A model generated the notes under the pieces. It searched no databases. It saw only the letters and a list, made by a program, of their open reading frames with translations, and was not told the DNA's origin. Of a DNA stretch of 64,000 nucleotides, positions 54,645-62,693 are shown one piece after another. The DNA is from Stomatohabitans albus (GTDB taxonomy: Bacteria; Actinomycetota; Nitriliruptoria; Euzebyales; Euzebyaceae), in NCBI RefSeq assembly GCF_036336025.1, contig NZ_JAYKKE010000004.1, positions 1 to 64,000 on the forward strand. The letters run 5' to 3'. How positions within the stretch are numbered: position 1 is the first letter of the stretch; each line of letters opens with the position of its first letter. The position numbers were made by a program, and so were the translations under genes.

Positions 54645-55067
54645 TCATTTGTACTTGGGTATAGCGATCACTTGACCAGCAAAAATAGCGTCGGAGGGCA
54701 TGTCGTTATAGCGCACAACCTCGCGGACCCACTGCCCCTGGTCTATCCCATCAGGACGATGGAGTGCACTCACTGCCCATAGGGTGTCACCCCGAGATAC
54801 GGTGACGAGCACAACCCCTTGTGGCGGGCCAGCGTGGGACACGGCGGCCACTGGGGATGATTGCCTAATGACAAGGGCACTCGAGGGCTGACGGAGTTGC
54901 AAGAGATACCACAGCGCACTGACAACAAGTACGCCGGCACATATCCCTGCGATGAGGCGAGGCACCGCGCCTGATGCCCGATGGATACCAGCCCGGTGAC
55001 GCTGACTCCGTGCACTCTCGGCTTGAACGGGGGCAGGGAAGATGGGCAATGGAGCATGATCAGCCAT
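54645..55067 (-). CDS. LysM-domain membrane protein, probable SOS cell division inhibitor (ChiZ/YneA-like)
   Basis: 140 aa: a cytosolic N-terminus, one membrane segment at about 43-63, and a C-terminal LysM domain (VSRGDTLWAVSALH to GQVIAIPKY). In M. tuberculosis Rv2719c (ChiZ), and in Bacillus YneA, such proteins lie divergent to lexA and halt division after DNA damage. The same arrangement and SOS boxes are present here. ATG 55067 has AGGAGG upstream. Hydrolase activity is not evident from the sequence. Confidence 0.82.
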   Translation of the reverse strand: MADHAPLPIFPAPVQAESARSQRHRAGIHRASGAVPRLIAGICAGVLVVSALWYLLQLRQPSSALVIRQSSPVAAVSHAGPPQGVVLVTVSRGDTLWAVSALHRPDGIDQGQWVREVVRYNDMPSDAIFAGQVIAIPKYK

Positions 55068-55108
55068 GGTTTTCGACCTCCTGTCGCGGGGAATACTTGA
55101 CTGTGCAA

Positions 55109-55154
55109 TCGAACTGTTGTTCACTAGACTCACTATAAAAGAACAGGTGTACGA
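55109..55154. promoter_or_regulatory. SOS (LexA) boxes between the LysM gene and lexA
   Basis: TCGAACTGTTGTTCAC (55109-55124) matches the actinobacterial and Gram-positive SOS box CGAAC-N4-GTTCG except for the last G. AAGAACAGGTGTACGA (55139-55154) is a weaker second copy. They lie between divergent genes and should control both. Confidence 0.8.
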
Positions 55155-55246
55155 TTGCAGAAAATAAACCAATATTTTCTTAAATTGTTCTATTTATACT
55201 GTTTCCAAGCTATTTATCGTTTGCACAACACGGCTCAAGGATTCCT

Positions 55247-55924
55247 ATGTCCCCTCAACCAAACCCCACAGACCACATGCCCGACCTCCTCACTCCTCGG
55301 CAGCAGCGCATCATGGAGTGCATCGGGCAGTTTGTGTCTACCCACGGGTTTCCACCCACCGTGCGCGAAATATGTGAACGTGTGGGGTTAAGTAGCCCCT
55401 CAAGCGTGCATAGTCAATTGCGCACCCTTGAAGAGATGGGGTACTTAAATCGAAATGCATCACTCCCCCGTGCGATGGAACTCTTACCCAAGGCCTATGA
55501 TCACCTTGGCATCGTGAACCCAACGCTGACAGGCACATCCGTACCAATTCCGTTAGTTGGTGCGATTGCCGCCGGTGCCCCAATCTTGGCCGAGGAACAT
55601 ATTGATGAATATATTTCCCTCCCCGAATCCATTGTCGGTGATGGCACCCTTTTTGCTCTCACCGTGCGCGGCGAATCCATGATCGAAGCCGGTGTCTTAC
55701 CTGGTGACACGGTCATCGTTCGCCAGCAGCAACAAGTTGAACAAGGCGAGATGTGTGCTGCACTCATTGAGGATGGGGCAACGGTCAAGTACTTCCGTCG
55801 AACTCGGGCAGGAGATGTATTTCTCGACCCCGCAAACGAGTACTACGAACCCATTCCCTTAACTCCTGAGCAGGTGAGTGCAGCGATCATGGGCAAAGTC
55901 GTAGCTGTCTTACGAAAGGTATAG
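55247..55924 (+). CDS. lexA: LexA repressor
   Basis: Master repressor of the SOS response. The N-terminal winged helix (LTPRQQRIMECI to SVHSQLRTLEEMGYL) binds DNA. The self-cleavage site is Ala109-Gly110 (AAGAPI); the catalytic pair is Ser144 (RGESMIEAG) and Lys181 (ATVKYF). 225 aa. AAGGA precedes the ATG. It is convergent with hflX, 22 bases apart. Confidence 0.97.
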   Translation: MSPQPNPTDHMPDLLTPRQQRIMECIGQFVSTHGFPPTVREICERVGLSSPSSVHSQLRTLEEMGYLNRNASLPRAMELLPKAYDHLGIVNPTLTGTSVPIPLVGAIAAGAPILAEEHIDEYISLPESIVGDGTLFALTVRGESMIEAGVLPGDTVIVRQQQQVEQGEMCAALIEDGATVKYFRRTRAGDVFLDPANEYYEPIPLTPEQVSAAIMGKVVAVLRKV

Positions 55925-55946
55925 CGAGGCGTTTCACACCCTCGGG

Positions 55947-57392
55947 TCAGGCATCTGGGCTATCGTCGTCTGCCCACGGCCATATCTCGAGATATGGCCG
56001 TAATTGATGGCCAACGGACCGCGGAACGTTGGCGATCAGCCACGTACCATCTTCGCGATCATCACGTTCCAGCACTTCCCCTTCCTGGTGTGCAAGCGCG
56101 ACCAGCTGCGCCTGATCGTAAGGTACGAGGGCACGAATAACGCGACGATAGGGCGGTAAATTATTAGCAATGAGGTTGATCAGTTCATCAATACCTTCAC
56201 CGGTAATTGCACTGACCACCCGCACTTGGTGACCGCGTGCAACCGCTTCACGACGTAACCGTTCGAGTTCGTCTGCCTCAGCACGATCTGCCTTATTCAA
56301 CACAAGGACACGGGGTTGTTGATCGGCCCCGATCTCTTCAAGCACATCATCCACGGCGATCATGTGGGCTTCAGCCTCGGGGTGACTGGCATCGACAACA
56401 TGGAGTAACAAATCACCCGTAATCGTGTCCTCGAGCGTGCTCTTAAATGCCTCCACTAATGGGGTTGGAAGCTTGCGCACAAAGCCAACCGTGTCGGTCA
56501 ACACCGGTGTACGACCGTCAGGGAGATGTAACTGGCGTGCTGTCGTATCCAAGGTAGCAAAGAGCTGATCGGCGACCAGGACGTCAGCTCCGGTCATCGC
56601 GTTCATAAGCGTTGACTTACCGGCATTCGTGTAACCAACTAAGGCAACCGATGGGATACGGTTCTCTCGCCGCTGTTTTGACTTAACTCGACGAATACGC
56701 TCAGCGTCCTTTAAATCTCGCTTCAATTTGGTGATACGCCGATTCAATTTACGCCGGTCAACTTCAAGCTGACTTTCTCCAGGACCGCGGGTACCTATCC
56801 CACCGGCCTGACGGCTCAATGCATCACCCCAACCACGCAGCCGCGGCAGTAAATACTGCAACTGGGCAAGCTCGACTTGAGCGGCACCTTCTTGACTGGA
56901 TGCGTGCTGGGCAAAGATATCCAAAATAACAATGGTCCGGTCCAAAACCTTCACGCCGAGGCGCTCTTCAAGGTTGCGCTGTTGGGCCGGTGATAAATCT
57001 TGGTCAAAGACCACCGCGTCGGCGCCTTCAGCTTTGACAAGATCACGAAGCTCAGACACTTTCCCGCGCCCGATGAAGGTTGCGACATCGGGGCGTTCAC
57101 GGCGTTGGATTACGCGGCCAACGCTTTCCCCACCTGCGGTATTGAGCAACAACTCAAGTTCGTCCAGGCTGGCATCCACCATTGCACTGGTTTCCCCGGG
57201 TGCATGGAGGGCCACAAGGATTGCCTCGTCAACCTTCCGGAAGATCGCAACACCTTCTCGTGGTGCGTCATCACCGATACGCTCGGCCAGCAACCGACGG
57301 CGTTCGGCACGGCGCAGCTCTAAGCGACCTTCTTCTACCTCGCGGCGGAGTTCTTCTACTTCTTGGGCACGCAAGGAAGAAAGATCACTCAC
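55947..57392 (-). CDS. hflX: GTPase HflX
   Basis: A ribosome-associated GTPase that splits stalled or idle 70S ribosomes. The N-terminal HflX domain is followed by a coiled-coil linker and the G domain with GYTNAGKST (G1), TLDTT (G2), DTVGF (G3) and NKAD (G4). 481 aa. Translation starts at GTG 57392 after AAAGGA. In M. tuberculosis hflX-dapF-miaA are adjacent; here about 5 kb of uptake genes lies between. Confidence 0.95.
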   Translation of the reverse strand: MSDLSSLRAQEVEELRREVEEGRLELRRAERRRLLAERIGDDAPREGVAIFRKVDEAILVALHAPGETSAMVDASLDELELLLNTAGGESVGRVIQRRERPDVATFIGRGKVSELRDLVKAEGADAVVFDQDLSPAQQRNLEERLGVKVLDRTIVILDIFAQHASSQEGAAQVELAQLQYLLPRLRGWGDALSRQAGGIGTRGPGESQLEVDRRKLNRRITKLKRDLKDAERIRRVKSKQRRENRIPSVALVGYTNAGKSTLMNAMTGADVLVADQLFATLDTTARQLHLPDGRTPVLTDTVGFVRKLPTPLVEAFKSTLEDTITGDLLLHVVDASHPEAEAHMIAVDDVLEEIGADQQPRVLVLNKADRAEADELERLRREAVARGHQVRVVSAITGEGIDELINLIANNLPPYRRVIRALVPYDQAQLVALAHQEGEVLERDDREDGTWLIANVPRSVGHQLRPYLEIWPWADDDSPDA

Positions 57393-57565
57393 ACAACATC
57401 CTTTCCGGGACTTTCAGTACATCACCAAGTATAGGGAGGTCCGACTGAAGGGGGCAAGGATCACACTGGCACTACCAATTGCACCCTCACCGCGTTCGCA
57501 ATGGCCTGCACGCATCAGTCCCGGGCCAGATTCAGTTATGAACAGCGCATCAATACGATCCGCTG

Positions 57566-58381
57566 TCAATCGGTCGTGCCACTCCAAAGCACACGAAGCC
57601 GGTCATCTTCTTGTGTATTTGCCTCCACACGGAACACATCGGCCATATGCTGCGAGGTCAGGGTTGAGCGTGTGGTTCCGCCGTCAATACGCAGCCCTTG
57701 GTCGAGGATAACGACCTCATCACAGTACGCGGCCGCCATATCAAGGTCGTGGATCACAATAATCGTGGTCAACCCAAGGTCTCGAATAAGATTCAAAAAC
57801 GAAATCTGATTGTTAAGGTCTAAGTGATTGGTTGGCTCGTCAAGGCCGAGAATCTGCGGTTCCTGGGCAAGGGCCCTTGCCAGATGCACCCGCTGTCGTT
57901 CCCCACCAGACAAGCCGTTCCATGTGCGATCAGCGAGGTGGGCGAGTTTCACCGTTTGCAAACTCTTATCAATAATGGCCGAGGTTTCTTCGCCTTTGGT
58001 TGTCCATTGGTTTGAGTGAGGAATACGCCCAAGCGCAACCACCTGACGCACCGTCAAGTCCACATCGGCATGCTGATGTTGTTCAACATACGCAATGACT
58101 TTGGCCCGATCCTTAGGCCCGATGCGATGAATGTTACGTCCATTCAGGCGAACCTTGCCTTTTGTAGGCATCAAAGTGCCACACATTGCACGCAGCAACG
58201 TTGTTTTCCCGGCTCCGTTGGGGCCAAGTAAGCCAGTGATTTTGCCTACTGGCACATCAACAGAAACATCGGTCAAGATGCGGGTTGAGCCAATGGTCAC
58301 ATGGATGCCTTCGGCATGCCAGCTCTCGATTGGTTGGGAAACATCGTACGGTTTAGGTCTGAGTGTAAATACACCTGCCAT
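57566..58381 (-). CDS. ABC transporter ATPase of the FecE/BtuD family
   Basis: 271 aa. Walker A GPNGAGKTT, Q-loop VEQHQHADVD, signature LSGGERQR and Walker B ILGLDEPTNHLD are intact; the switch His is in VIHDLDMA. The family serves siderophore, haem and cobalamin importers. The ATG overlaps the permease stop by one base (TGATG). It is the last gene of the riboswitch-led operon. The cobalamin riboswitch upstream suggests corrinoids as cargo. Confidence 0.88.
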   Translation of the reverse strand: MAGVFTLRPKPYDVSQPIESWHAEGIHVTIGSTRILTDVSVDVPVGKITGLLGPNGAGKTTLLRAMCGTLMPTKGKVRLNGRNIHRIGPKDRAKVIAYVEQHQHADVDLTVRQVVALGRIPHSNQWTTKGEETSAIIDKSLQTVKLAHLADRTWNGLSGGERQRVHLARALAQEPQILGLDEPTNHLDLNNQISFLNLIRDLGLTTIIVIHDLDMAAAYCDEVVILDQGLRIDGGTTRSTLTSQHMADVFRVEANTQEDDRLRVLWSGTTD

Positions 58382-59409
58382 CAGGGTCGCCCGCCTCTCC
58401 GCCATATCAACCATGCCAATAAGGGTGCGCCAACCACTGCGGTGACTACACCGACTGGAATCTCCCTACTGGGTACCAGCGCTCGTGACGCGGTATCAGA
58501 CCACAGCATAAAAAGGGCACCTAAAAGTGGGCTGAGTACCATGATGGCAGCATATTGCCCGCCAAAGATCATACGCACGATATGGGGGATAATCAGCCCA
58601 ATAAAGCCGATGGGACCAACCGTTGCCACCGTCACTGAGGCCACAAGGGCCGAGCCAATAAGCACAACCGAACGGGTCCGCTCAACATTGATGCCCAGTG
58701 ATGCTGCAGAGGTATCGCCTAGTGCCATGGCGTCCAAAGGCTTGATCAGCCATATACCGGCAATAGCAGAGATGATCCCTACACCGATGGTGATCACCGC
58801 GTCACCCCAGCGCACCCCGGCGAACGATCCCATCGTCCAGTTCAATACCGCAACGGCTGCATCTTTGGTTGCAAACACCATGATGGCGAGCGATACATAG
58901 GCCGCACAGAGCTGCCCGACAACCACACCAGCCAAGATTGTGCGCGTTCCAGAGGCTTCCATAAGCCGGCCACCTACTAAGAGCATGACCATGCCCAAGG
59001 CACCAAGGCCTCCAAGTAGTGCCGCGACAAACATCACGATTTTCATTGGTCCGGCCCCTTGCCCGACCCCAAAGACAATAACCGTAACTGCGCCCACACT
59101 AGCGCCTGAGGAAATACCGAGCAGGTATGGATCAGCCAGAATATTGCGGGTGACCCGCTGCAAACCGGCACCTGCGACGGCCAAAATGGACCCAACCGCG
59201 AGGGCAGCCACAATGCGTGGGGCTCTCAGTTCCCACACAATCTGTTCATACAGCTGGTCGCTTGGTGCACCAGCATTCAACCCGAGGTGACCCGCAATAA
59301 CCGTGATCACCTCATGGGTGGGGAGGCTTACCGACCCTACCCCTAGTGCCAAGATGGCACTAACGATAAGGGCCGCGATTAGGCCGGCGATAACCACCAG
59401 CCGTTTCAT
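58381..59409 (-). CDS. ABC transporter permease of the FecCD/BtuC family
   Basis: 342 aa with about ten membrane segments. Family motifs include LRAPRIVAALAVGSILAVAG, NILADPYLLGISSGASVG and the coupling region near LGINVERTRS. It probably works as a homodimer because only one permease gene is present. It starts 2 bases after the binding-protein gene and overlaps the ATPase gene. Confidence 0.9.
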   Translation of the reverse strand: MKRLVVIAGLIAALIVSAILALGVGSVSLPTHEVITVIAGHLGLNAGAPSDQLYEQIVWELRAPRIVAALAVGSILAVAGAGLQRVTRNILADPYLLGISSGASVGAVTVIVFGVGQGAGPMKIVMFVAALLGGLGALGMVMLLVGGRLMEASGTRTILAGVVVGQLCAAYVSLAIMVFATKDAAVAVLNWTMGSFAGVRWGDAVITIGVGIISAIAGIWLIKPLDAMALGDTSAASLGINVERTRSVVLIGSALVASVTVATVGPIGFIGLIIPHIVRMIFGGQYAAIMVLSPLLGALFMLWSDTASRALVPSREIPVGVVTAVVGAPLLAWLIWRRGGRP

Positions 59410-59411
59410 GG

Positions 59412-60476
59412 TTACTTCGATTCGCTCAGTTGCTTGTCAAGGCTTTCAACGCCATCAACAAGGGTGACACCCGGCGTGGTCTGGCTGAAGGGAAGCGTTA
59501 CAAACTTATCTTCTTTAACGGCACGGAGTTCTTTCAACACCGGATCCGCTTTGGCGTGTTCGATCTTGCTTTGTGCAGTATCCCAGCTTGCGTCTGCGAG
59601 CACGATCCAGTCGGGATCTGCGGCAACAAAGTTTTCCCAAGTGCCATTAAACCAGTTGGATTGTTCGCTCTTGAAGGCATTTTCGAGGCCCACGGCATCC
59701 ATCAGTAATTGTGGACCACCAGTACCACCGGCAACGAAGGGAGCATCGGTCTTTCCGCTGTCCCACCACACGACTTTGGCACCCTTTCCAGCCTTATTAT
59801 CCTTGACCTTATCAAGGGTGGCGGTCATATCCTTCACCAGCATTTCACCCTTTTCGTTCTGGCCAAAAATCTTGGCAATATCCATGATTTGGTCGTTGAC
59901 CCGTTCCCAACTGGCAGGTTGGTCCTTATCTTGATCGCAGCCAAAATCACTGACATAGGTATTGATGCCATCGTCCTTTAAGGCTGGACGTTCTTTGTTA
60001 TTTTTCTCACTAAAAGCTGACTGGTAGGAGGCGTACGCGAAGTCTGGTTTTGCTGCTAAGAACTGTTCAAATGTCGGATACTTTTCAGCGATAACAGGAA
60101 CCTGATCATAGGCGGCCTTGAAGCGATCGGAAATAGCGGTGTCGTCAAGGTAGGCCGTGCCTGCCATCTGCTTTTCTAAGCCCAATGCCAGCATCACTTC
60201 GGTGGCACCTTGGTTCATCGTGATAGCCCGTTCAGGAGCCTTCTCGTATGTAATGCTCAGACCGCAGTTTTCAATCGTGACTGGATAAGCCGCCGCAGTT
60301 GTCGCTGATGACTCACTTGCTTCAGCCGTTTCACTCATATCGGCTGATGCAGATGCACTCGCTTCGGTGGTCGGAGCTGCACTTGCAGATTCACTCCCAG
60401 AAGGTGCCGCATTTGAACTGCATGCTGCCAGGAGTACAGCAAATGGAAGTGTGGCTAATGCCCAACGTTTAGTCAT
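59412..60476 (-). CDS. ABC transporter substrate-binding lipoprotein (copy 1)
   Basis: 354 aa. The lipobox is LLAAC (15-19), then a Ser/Ala/Glu-rich linker to about 65, then a class III periplasmic binding fold starting at YPVTIENCG and PERAITMNQGATEVM. The family binds cobalamin, siderophores and haem; relatives in actinobacteria have also been proposed to bind F420 precursors. It overlaps the chelatase-like gene by 8 bases. It shares the whole plan, and phrases such as WFNG-WE and TTPGVT, with the copy at 61511-62563. Confidence 0.88.
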   Translation of the reverse strand: MTKRWALATLPFAVLLAACSSNAAPSGSESASAAPTTEASASASADMSETAEASESSATTAAAYPVTIENCGLSITYEKAPERAITMNQGATEVMLALGLEKQMAGTAYLDDTAISDRFKAAYDQVPVIAEKYPTFEQFLAAKPDFAYASYQSAFSEKNNKERPALKDDGINTYVSDFGCDQDKDQPASWERVNDQIMDIAKIFGQNEKGEMLVKDMTATLDKVKDNKAGKGAKVVWWDSGKTDAPFVAGGTGGPQLLMDAVGLENAFKSEQSNWFNGTWENFVAADPDWIVLADASWDTAQSKIEHAKADPVLKELRAVKEDKFVTLPFSQTTPGVTLVDGVESLDKQLSESK

Positions 60477-61206
60477 GGTATGACCTTTCTTTATCGTTAT
60501 GATATTGGATGTTATTGGAAATAATTGTTTTTACTTTGGATGCCGTGCTATCGAGATCATCTGGGTCTCCACGCATCCATGTCTGGTACGGCTGAACACA
60601 TACGACAGGTGCGTGATTGCACGGGTACAGGCAGCCGGTCAGCGCGATCAAACAATCTTCGGCGATACCCGCATCGTTAAGGTGGCTATACAAATGGTCA
60701 GCAACCTCACGTGCTCCCTTGGCGAGACACCGTGGACCTTGGCAAATGAGAAGATGGGCTTTATGGGGCGGTGGTTCTTCCCATGTTGGGTTTTCTAGCC
60801 CAGCCTCTGCACCGGTAACTGGCCGTACCTTGGCACGCCGGGCGAGAGCGATCTGTTGGGCATCACAGTCATGCACCAACTCGGTGCTTACATAGACCGG
60901 GGTATCAGGATGGCTTCGCAGCCAATGTCCGGCAACCCGCTTCAACCATGAACGGGCAGGCCCACTCCCTGTTCGGGTGTACCCAATGAGGTGAATGGGG
61001 CGAACAGGATTGGCCACAACGAGTTCATCGAGCACACTGACCAATGTAGGCCGTCCACTTTGCAAGGCCGCAACACGCAAACCATAGGGTTGGACGACCT
61101 TGTACAGCTCCACAAGGTCGAGCGCATCAGTGTGCGCAAGTGCGACCACAACGACGGCAGCATGGGCAAGCGCAGCGTCGCGGGCAGATTTAATTGGTGT
61201 TGCGAT
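60469..61206 (-). CDS. Chelatase-like (CbiX/SirB-related) protein fused to a thioredoxin-like [2Fe-2S] ferredoxin domain; start uncertain
   Basis: About 245 aa. The N-terminal part (15-130: VVVVALAHTDALDL, ELVVANPVRPIHLIGY, VYVSTEL) has the pattern of one CbiX/SirB chelatase half, with a possible metal His at 25 but no clear second His. The C-terminal part (148-230) is a [2Fe-2S] domain with CQGPRC (155, 160) and GCLYPC (192, 196). It may insert or remove a metal, or reduce a corrinoid or siderophore. No ATG, GTG or TTG lies between the riboswitch and the domain in frame; AAGGA precedes an ATC at 61206, used here provisionally. A GTG at 61149 would truncate the first strand. Confidence 0.7.
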   Translation of the reverse strand: MATPIKSARDAALAHAAVVVVALAHTDALDLVELYKVVQPYGLRVAALQSGRPTLVSVLDELVVANPVRPIHLIGYTRTGSGPARSWLKRVAGHWLRSHPDTPVYVSTELVHDCDAQQIALARRAKVRPVTGAEAGLENPTWEEPPPHKAHLLICQGPRCLAKGAREVADHLYSHLNDAGIAEDCLIALTGCLYPCNHAPVVCVQPYQTWMRGDPDDLDSTASKVKTIISNNIQYHNDKERSYHD

Positions 61207-61260
61207 AGAAGTTTTCCTTAGAACACGTGTCCATAACGCGGAACACGGCGGACGGTCGAA
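61207..61260 (-). promoter_or_regulatory. Probable expression platform of the cobalamin riboswitch
   Basis: Between riboswitch and gene, CGTGTTCC can pair with GGACACG, or its TTCC with the AAGGAA that serves as ribosome site. There is no T-tailed terminator, so control is probably by hiding the ribosome site. Confidence 0.5.
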
Positions 61261-61463
61261 CCTGGTCGGTCTTCGGACTTGGCCTTCCCGTTTCCATCGC
61301 CTTCCCAACCGAAGTCAGTGGCGTGTGATGAAACAAAAGCGTTACCGCTGCGCGTCAGTTCTGGATTTGCACCAGATTCCCGTAACACCAGTTCGTCGAA
61401 CGAGCCTAGCCATCTAAGTGGGGATACGTCAAATCATTCTCAGATGCAACTAGCCCGACCAAG
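61261..61463 (-). ncRNA. Cobalamin riboswitch
   Basis: On the minus strand the conserved elements appear in order: GGGAATCTGGTGCAAATCCAG, then ACTGACGCGCAGCGGT, then CACACGCCACTG, TTGGGAAGGCGATGG, and CCAAGTCCGAAGACC. The closing P1 helix pairs CTTGGTCGG (61455-61463) with CCGACCAGG (61261-61269). About 203 bases. It stands before the chelatase-like gene and the transporter operon, which would be turned off when B12 is plentiful. Confidence 0.93.
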
Positions 61464-61510
61464 CGGTTGTTTGTGGCCAAGTCGGTGTACCGTCATTGCG
61501 CGTTATGGCG

Positions 61511-62563
61511 TTACGAAGCCGATTCGAGTTGCGCTGCAAGGCGTTGAGCACCATCAACCATTGTGACGCCAGGAGTTGTTTCGCTATAGGGAATAACGAG
61601 GTACTTCTCCTCTTGTACAGCCCGCAACCTATTAAGTGCAGGATCGTTCTTCAGATATTCTTTCTTCTGGTCAGCTGGACCCCAGGTTGCATCAATGAGC
61701 ACAATCCAATCTGGATCTGCGGCAATGACATCTTCCCAGCTCCCGTTAAACCAGTTTTTCTGTTGGTCAGCAAACGCGTTGGTAAGCCCAACCGCATCCA
61801 GAATTAGTTGTGGACCGCCAGTACCACCACCAAGGAATGGCTTATCCGTCTCGTTATCCCACCACACCGCCGTTGCGCCATTGCCTACGTTTTGGGCACG
61901 GAGTTCATCAAGCTTTTGTTTCTGGGTGGTTCGTAGTGCGGTGGCACGCTCGGGCACCCCAAAGATTGCAGCAATTTCGTCGAGTTGCCGCCAAATATCT
62001 TCCCATGTTGTTATTGTCCCCTGTTCACAGTCATCCTCGGTGACGTACGTCCGGATGCCGTCAGCCAGCAGGTCTTCACGTGCCTTGGTGAACTTGTCGC
62101 TAAAGACACCGCCGTATGAGGCATAGGCAAAGTCTGGTCGAGCTGCAAGAAACTGTTCGAGGTTCGGCCACTTTTCGTTGATGATGGGAATGTTGTTATA
62201 GGCCTCAGCAAACCGTGGACTCACCTGAAGGTCATCCCAGTAGGCGGTGCCAACCATCTTGTCTTGGAGCTCCAAAGACAGCATGACTTCTGTGGACCCT
62301 TGGTTCAGCGACACCGCTCGTTCTGGGGATTGCTCATAGGTCATACTGATGCCACAGTTTTCTATGGTGACAGGGTAGCCATCGGCCACTGCACCAGAGC
62401 CGGTGGTACTCGGCGCATCTGATGGGGAATCTGCGGTTGAAACTGATGGTGTGGCACTTGAACTGCCCTCACTGGGTACTGGCGGGTTTGCGGCACAGGC
62501 GGCCAAACTTAGGGATATAGCCAGGCCGACAAGGCCAGTACGGTGCATGCAAGGGATTGGCAT
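61511..62563 (-). CDS. ABC transporter substrate-binding lipoprotein (copy 2)
   Basis: 350 aa, a clear paralogue of the copy at 59412-60476. It has a signal peptide with lipobox LAAC (about 21-24), a Ser/Pro/Thr linker and the fold starting YPVTIENCGISMTYEQ, PERAVSLNQGSTEVM. AAGGAG fixes ATG 62563. It lies upstream of the riboswitch, so its own translation is not under it. It may bind a different corrinoid or raise capture capacity for the same permease. Confidence 0.87.
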   Translation of the reverse strand: MPIPCMHRTGLVGLAISLSLAACAANPPVPSEGSSSATPSVSTADSPSDAPSTTGSGAVADGYPVTIENCGISMTYEQSPERAVSLNQGSTEVMLSLELQDKMVGTAYWDDLQVSPRFAEAYNNIPIINEKWPNLEQFLAARPDFAYASYGGVFSDKFTKAREDLLADGIRTYVTEDDCEQGTITTWEDIWRQLDEIAAIFGVPERATALRTTQKQKLDELRAQNVGNGATAVWWDNETDKPFLGGGTGGPQLILDAVGLTNAFADQQKNWFNGSWEDVIAADPDWIVLIDATWGPADQKKEYLKNDPALNRLRAVQEEKYLVIPYSETTPGVTMVDGAQRLAAQLESAS

Positions 62564-62617
62564 AACGCTCCTTAGGGATGAGGCTTAGCGGTATTGGCTT
62601 TCTCACCCTAGGGAATG

Positions 62618-62634
62618 TTGCAAGAACGTTGCAA
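62618..62634. promoter_or_regulatory. Operator-like TTGCAA repeat upstream of binding protein copy 2
   Basis: Two palindromic TTGCAA hexamers (62618-62623, 62629-62634) lie 5 bases apart near a possible -10 TATAAA (minus strand, 62635-62640). It could be a repressor site. Confidence 0.35.
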
Positions 62635-62693
62635 TTTATACAAGCCCAATTCAATGGCGTATGAACCAGCTCCAGAACGGCTGGCCGACCTAC

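Noticed and set aside
61390-61401. GTTCG-T-CGAAC palindrome as an SOS box
   Set aside because: The half-sites are in the opposite orientation to CGAAC-N4-GTTCG, and the sequence lies within the riboswitch.
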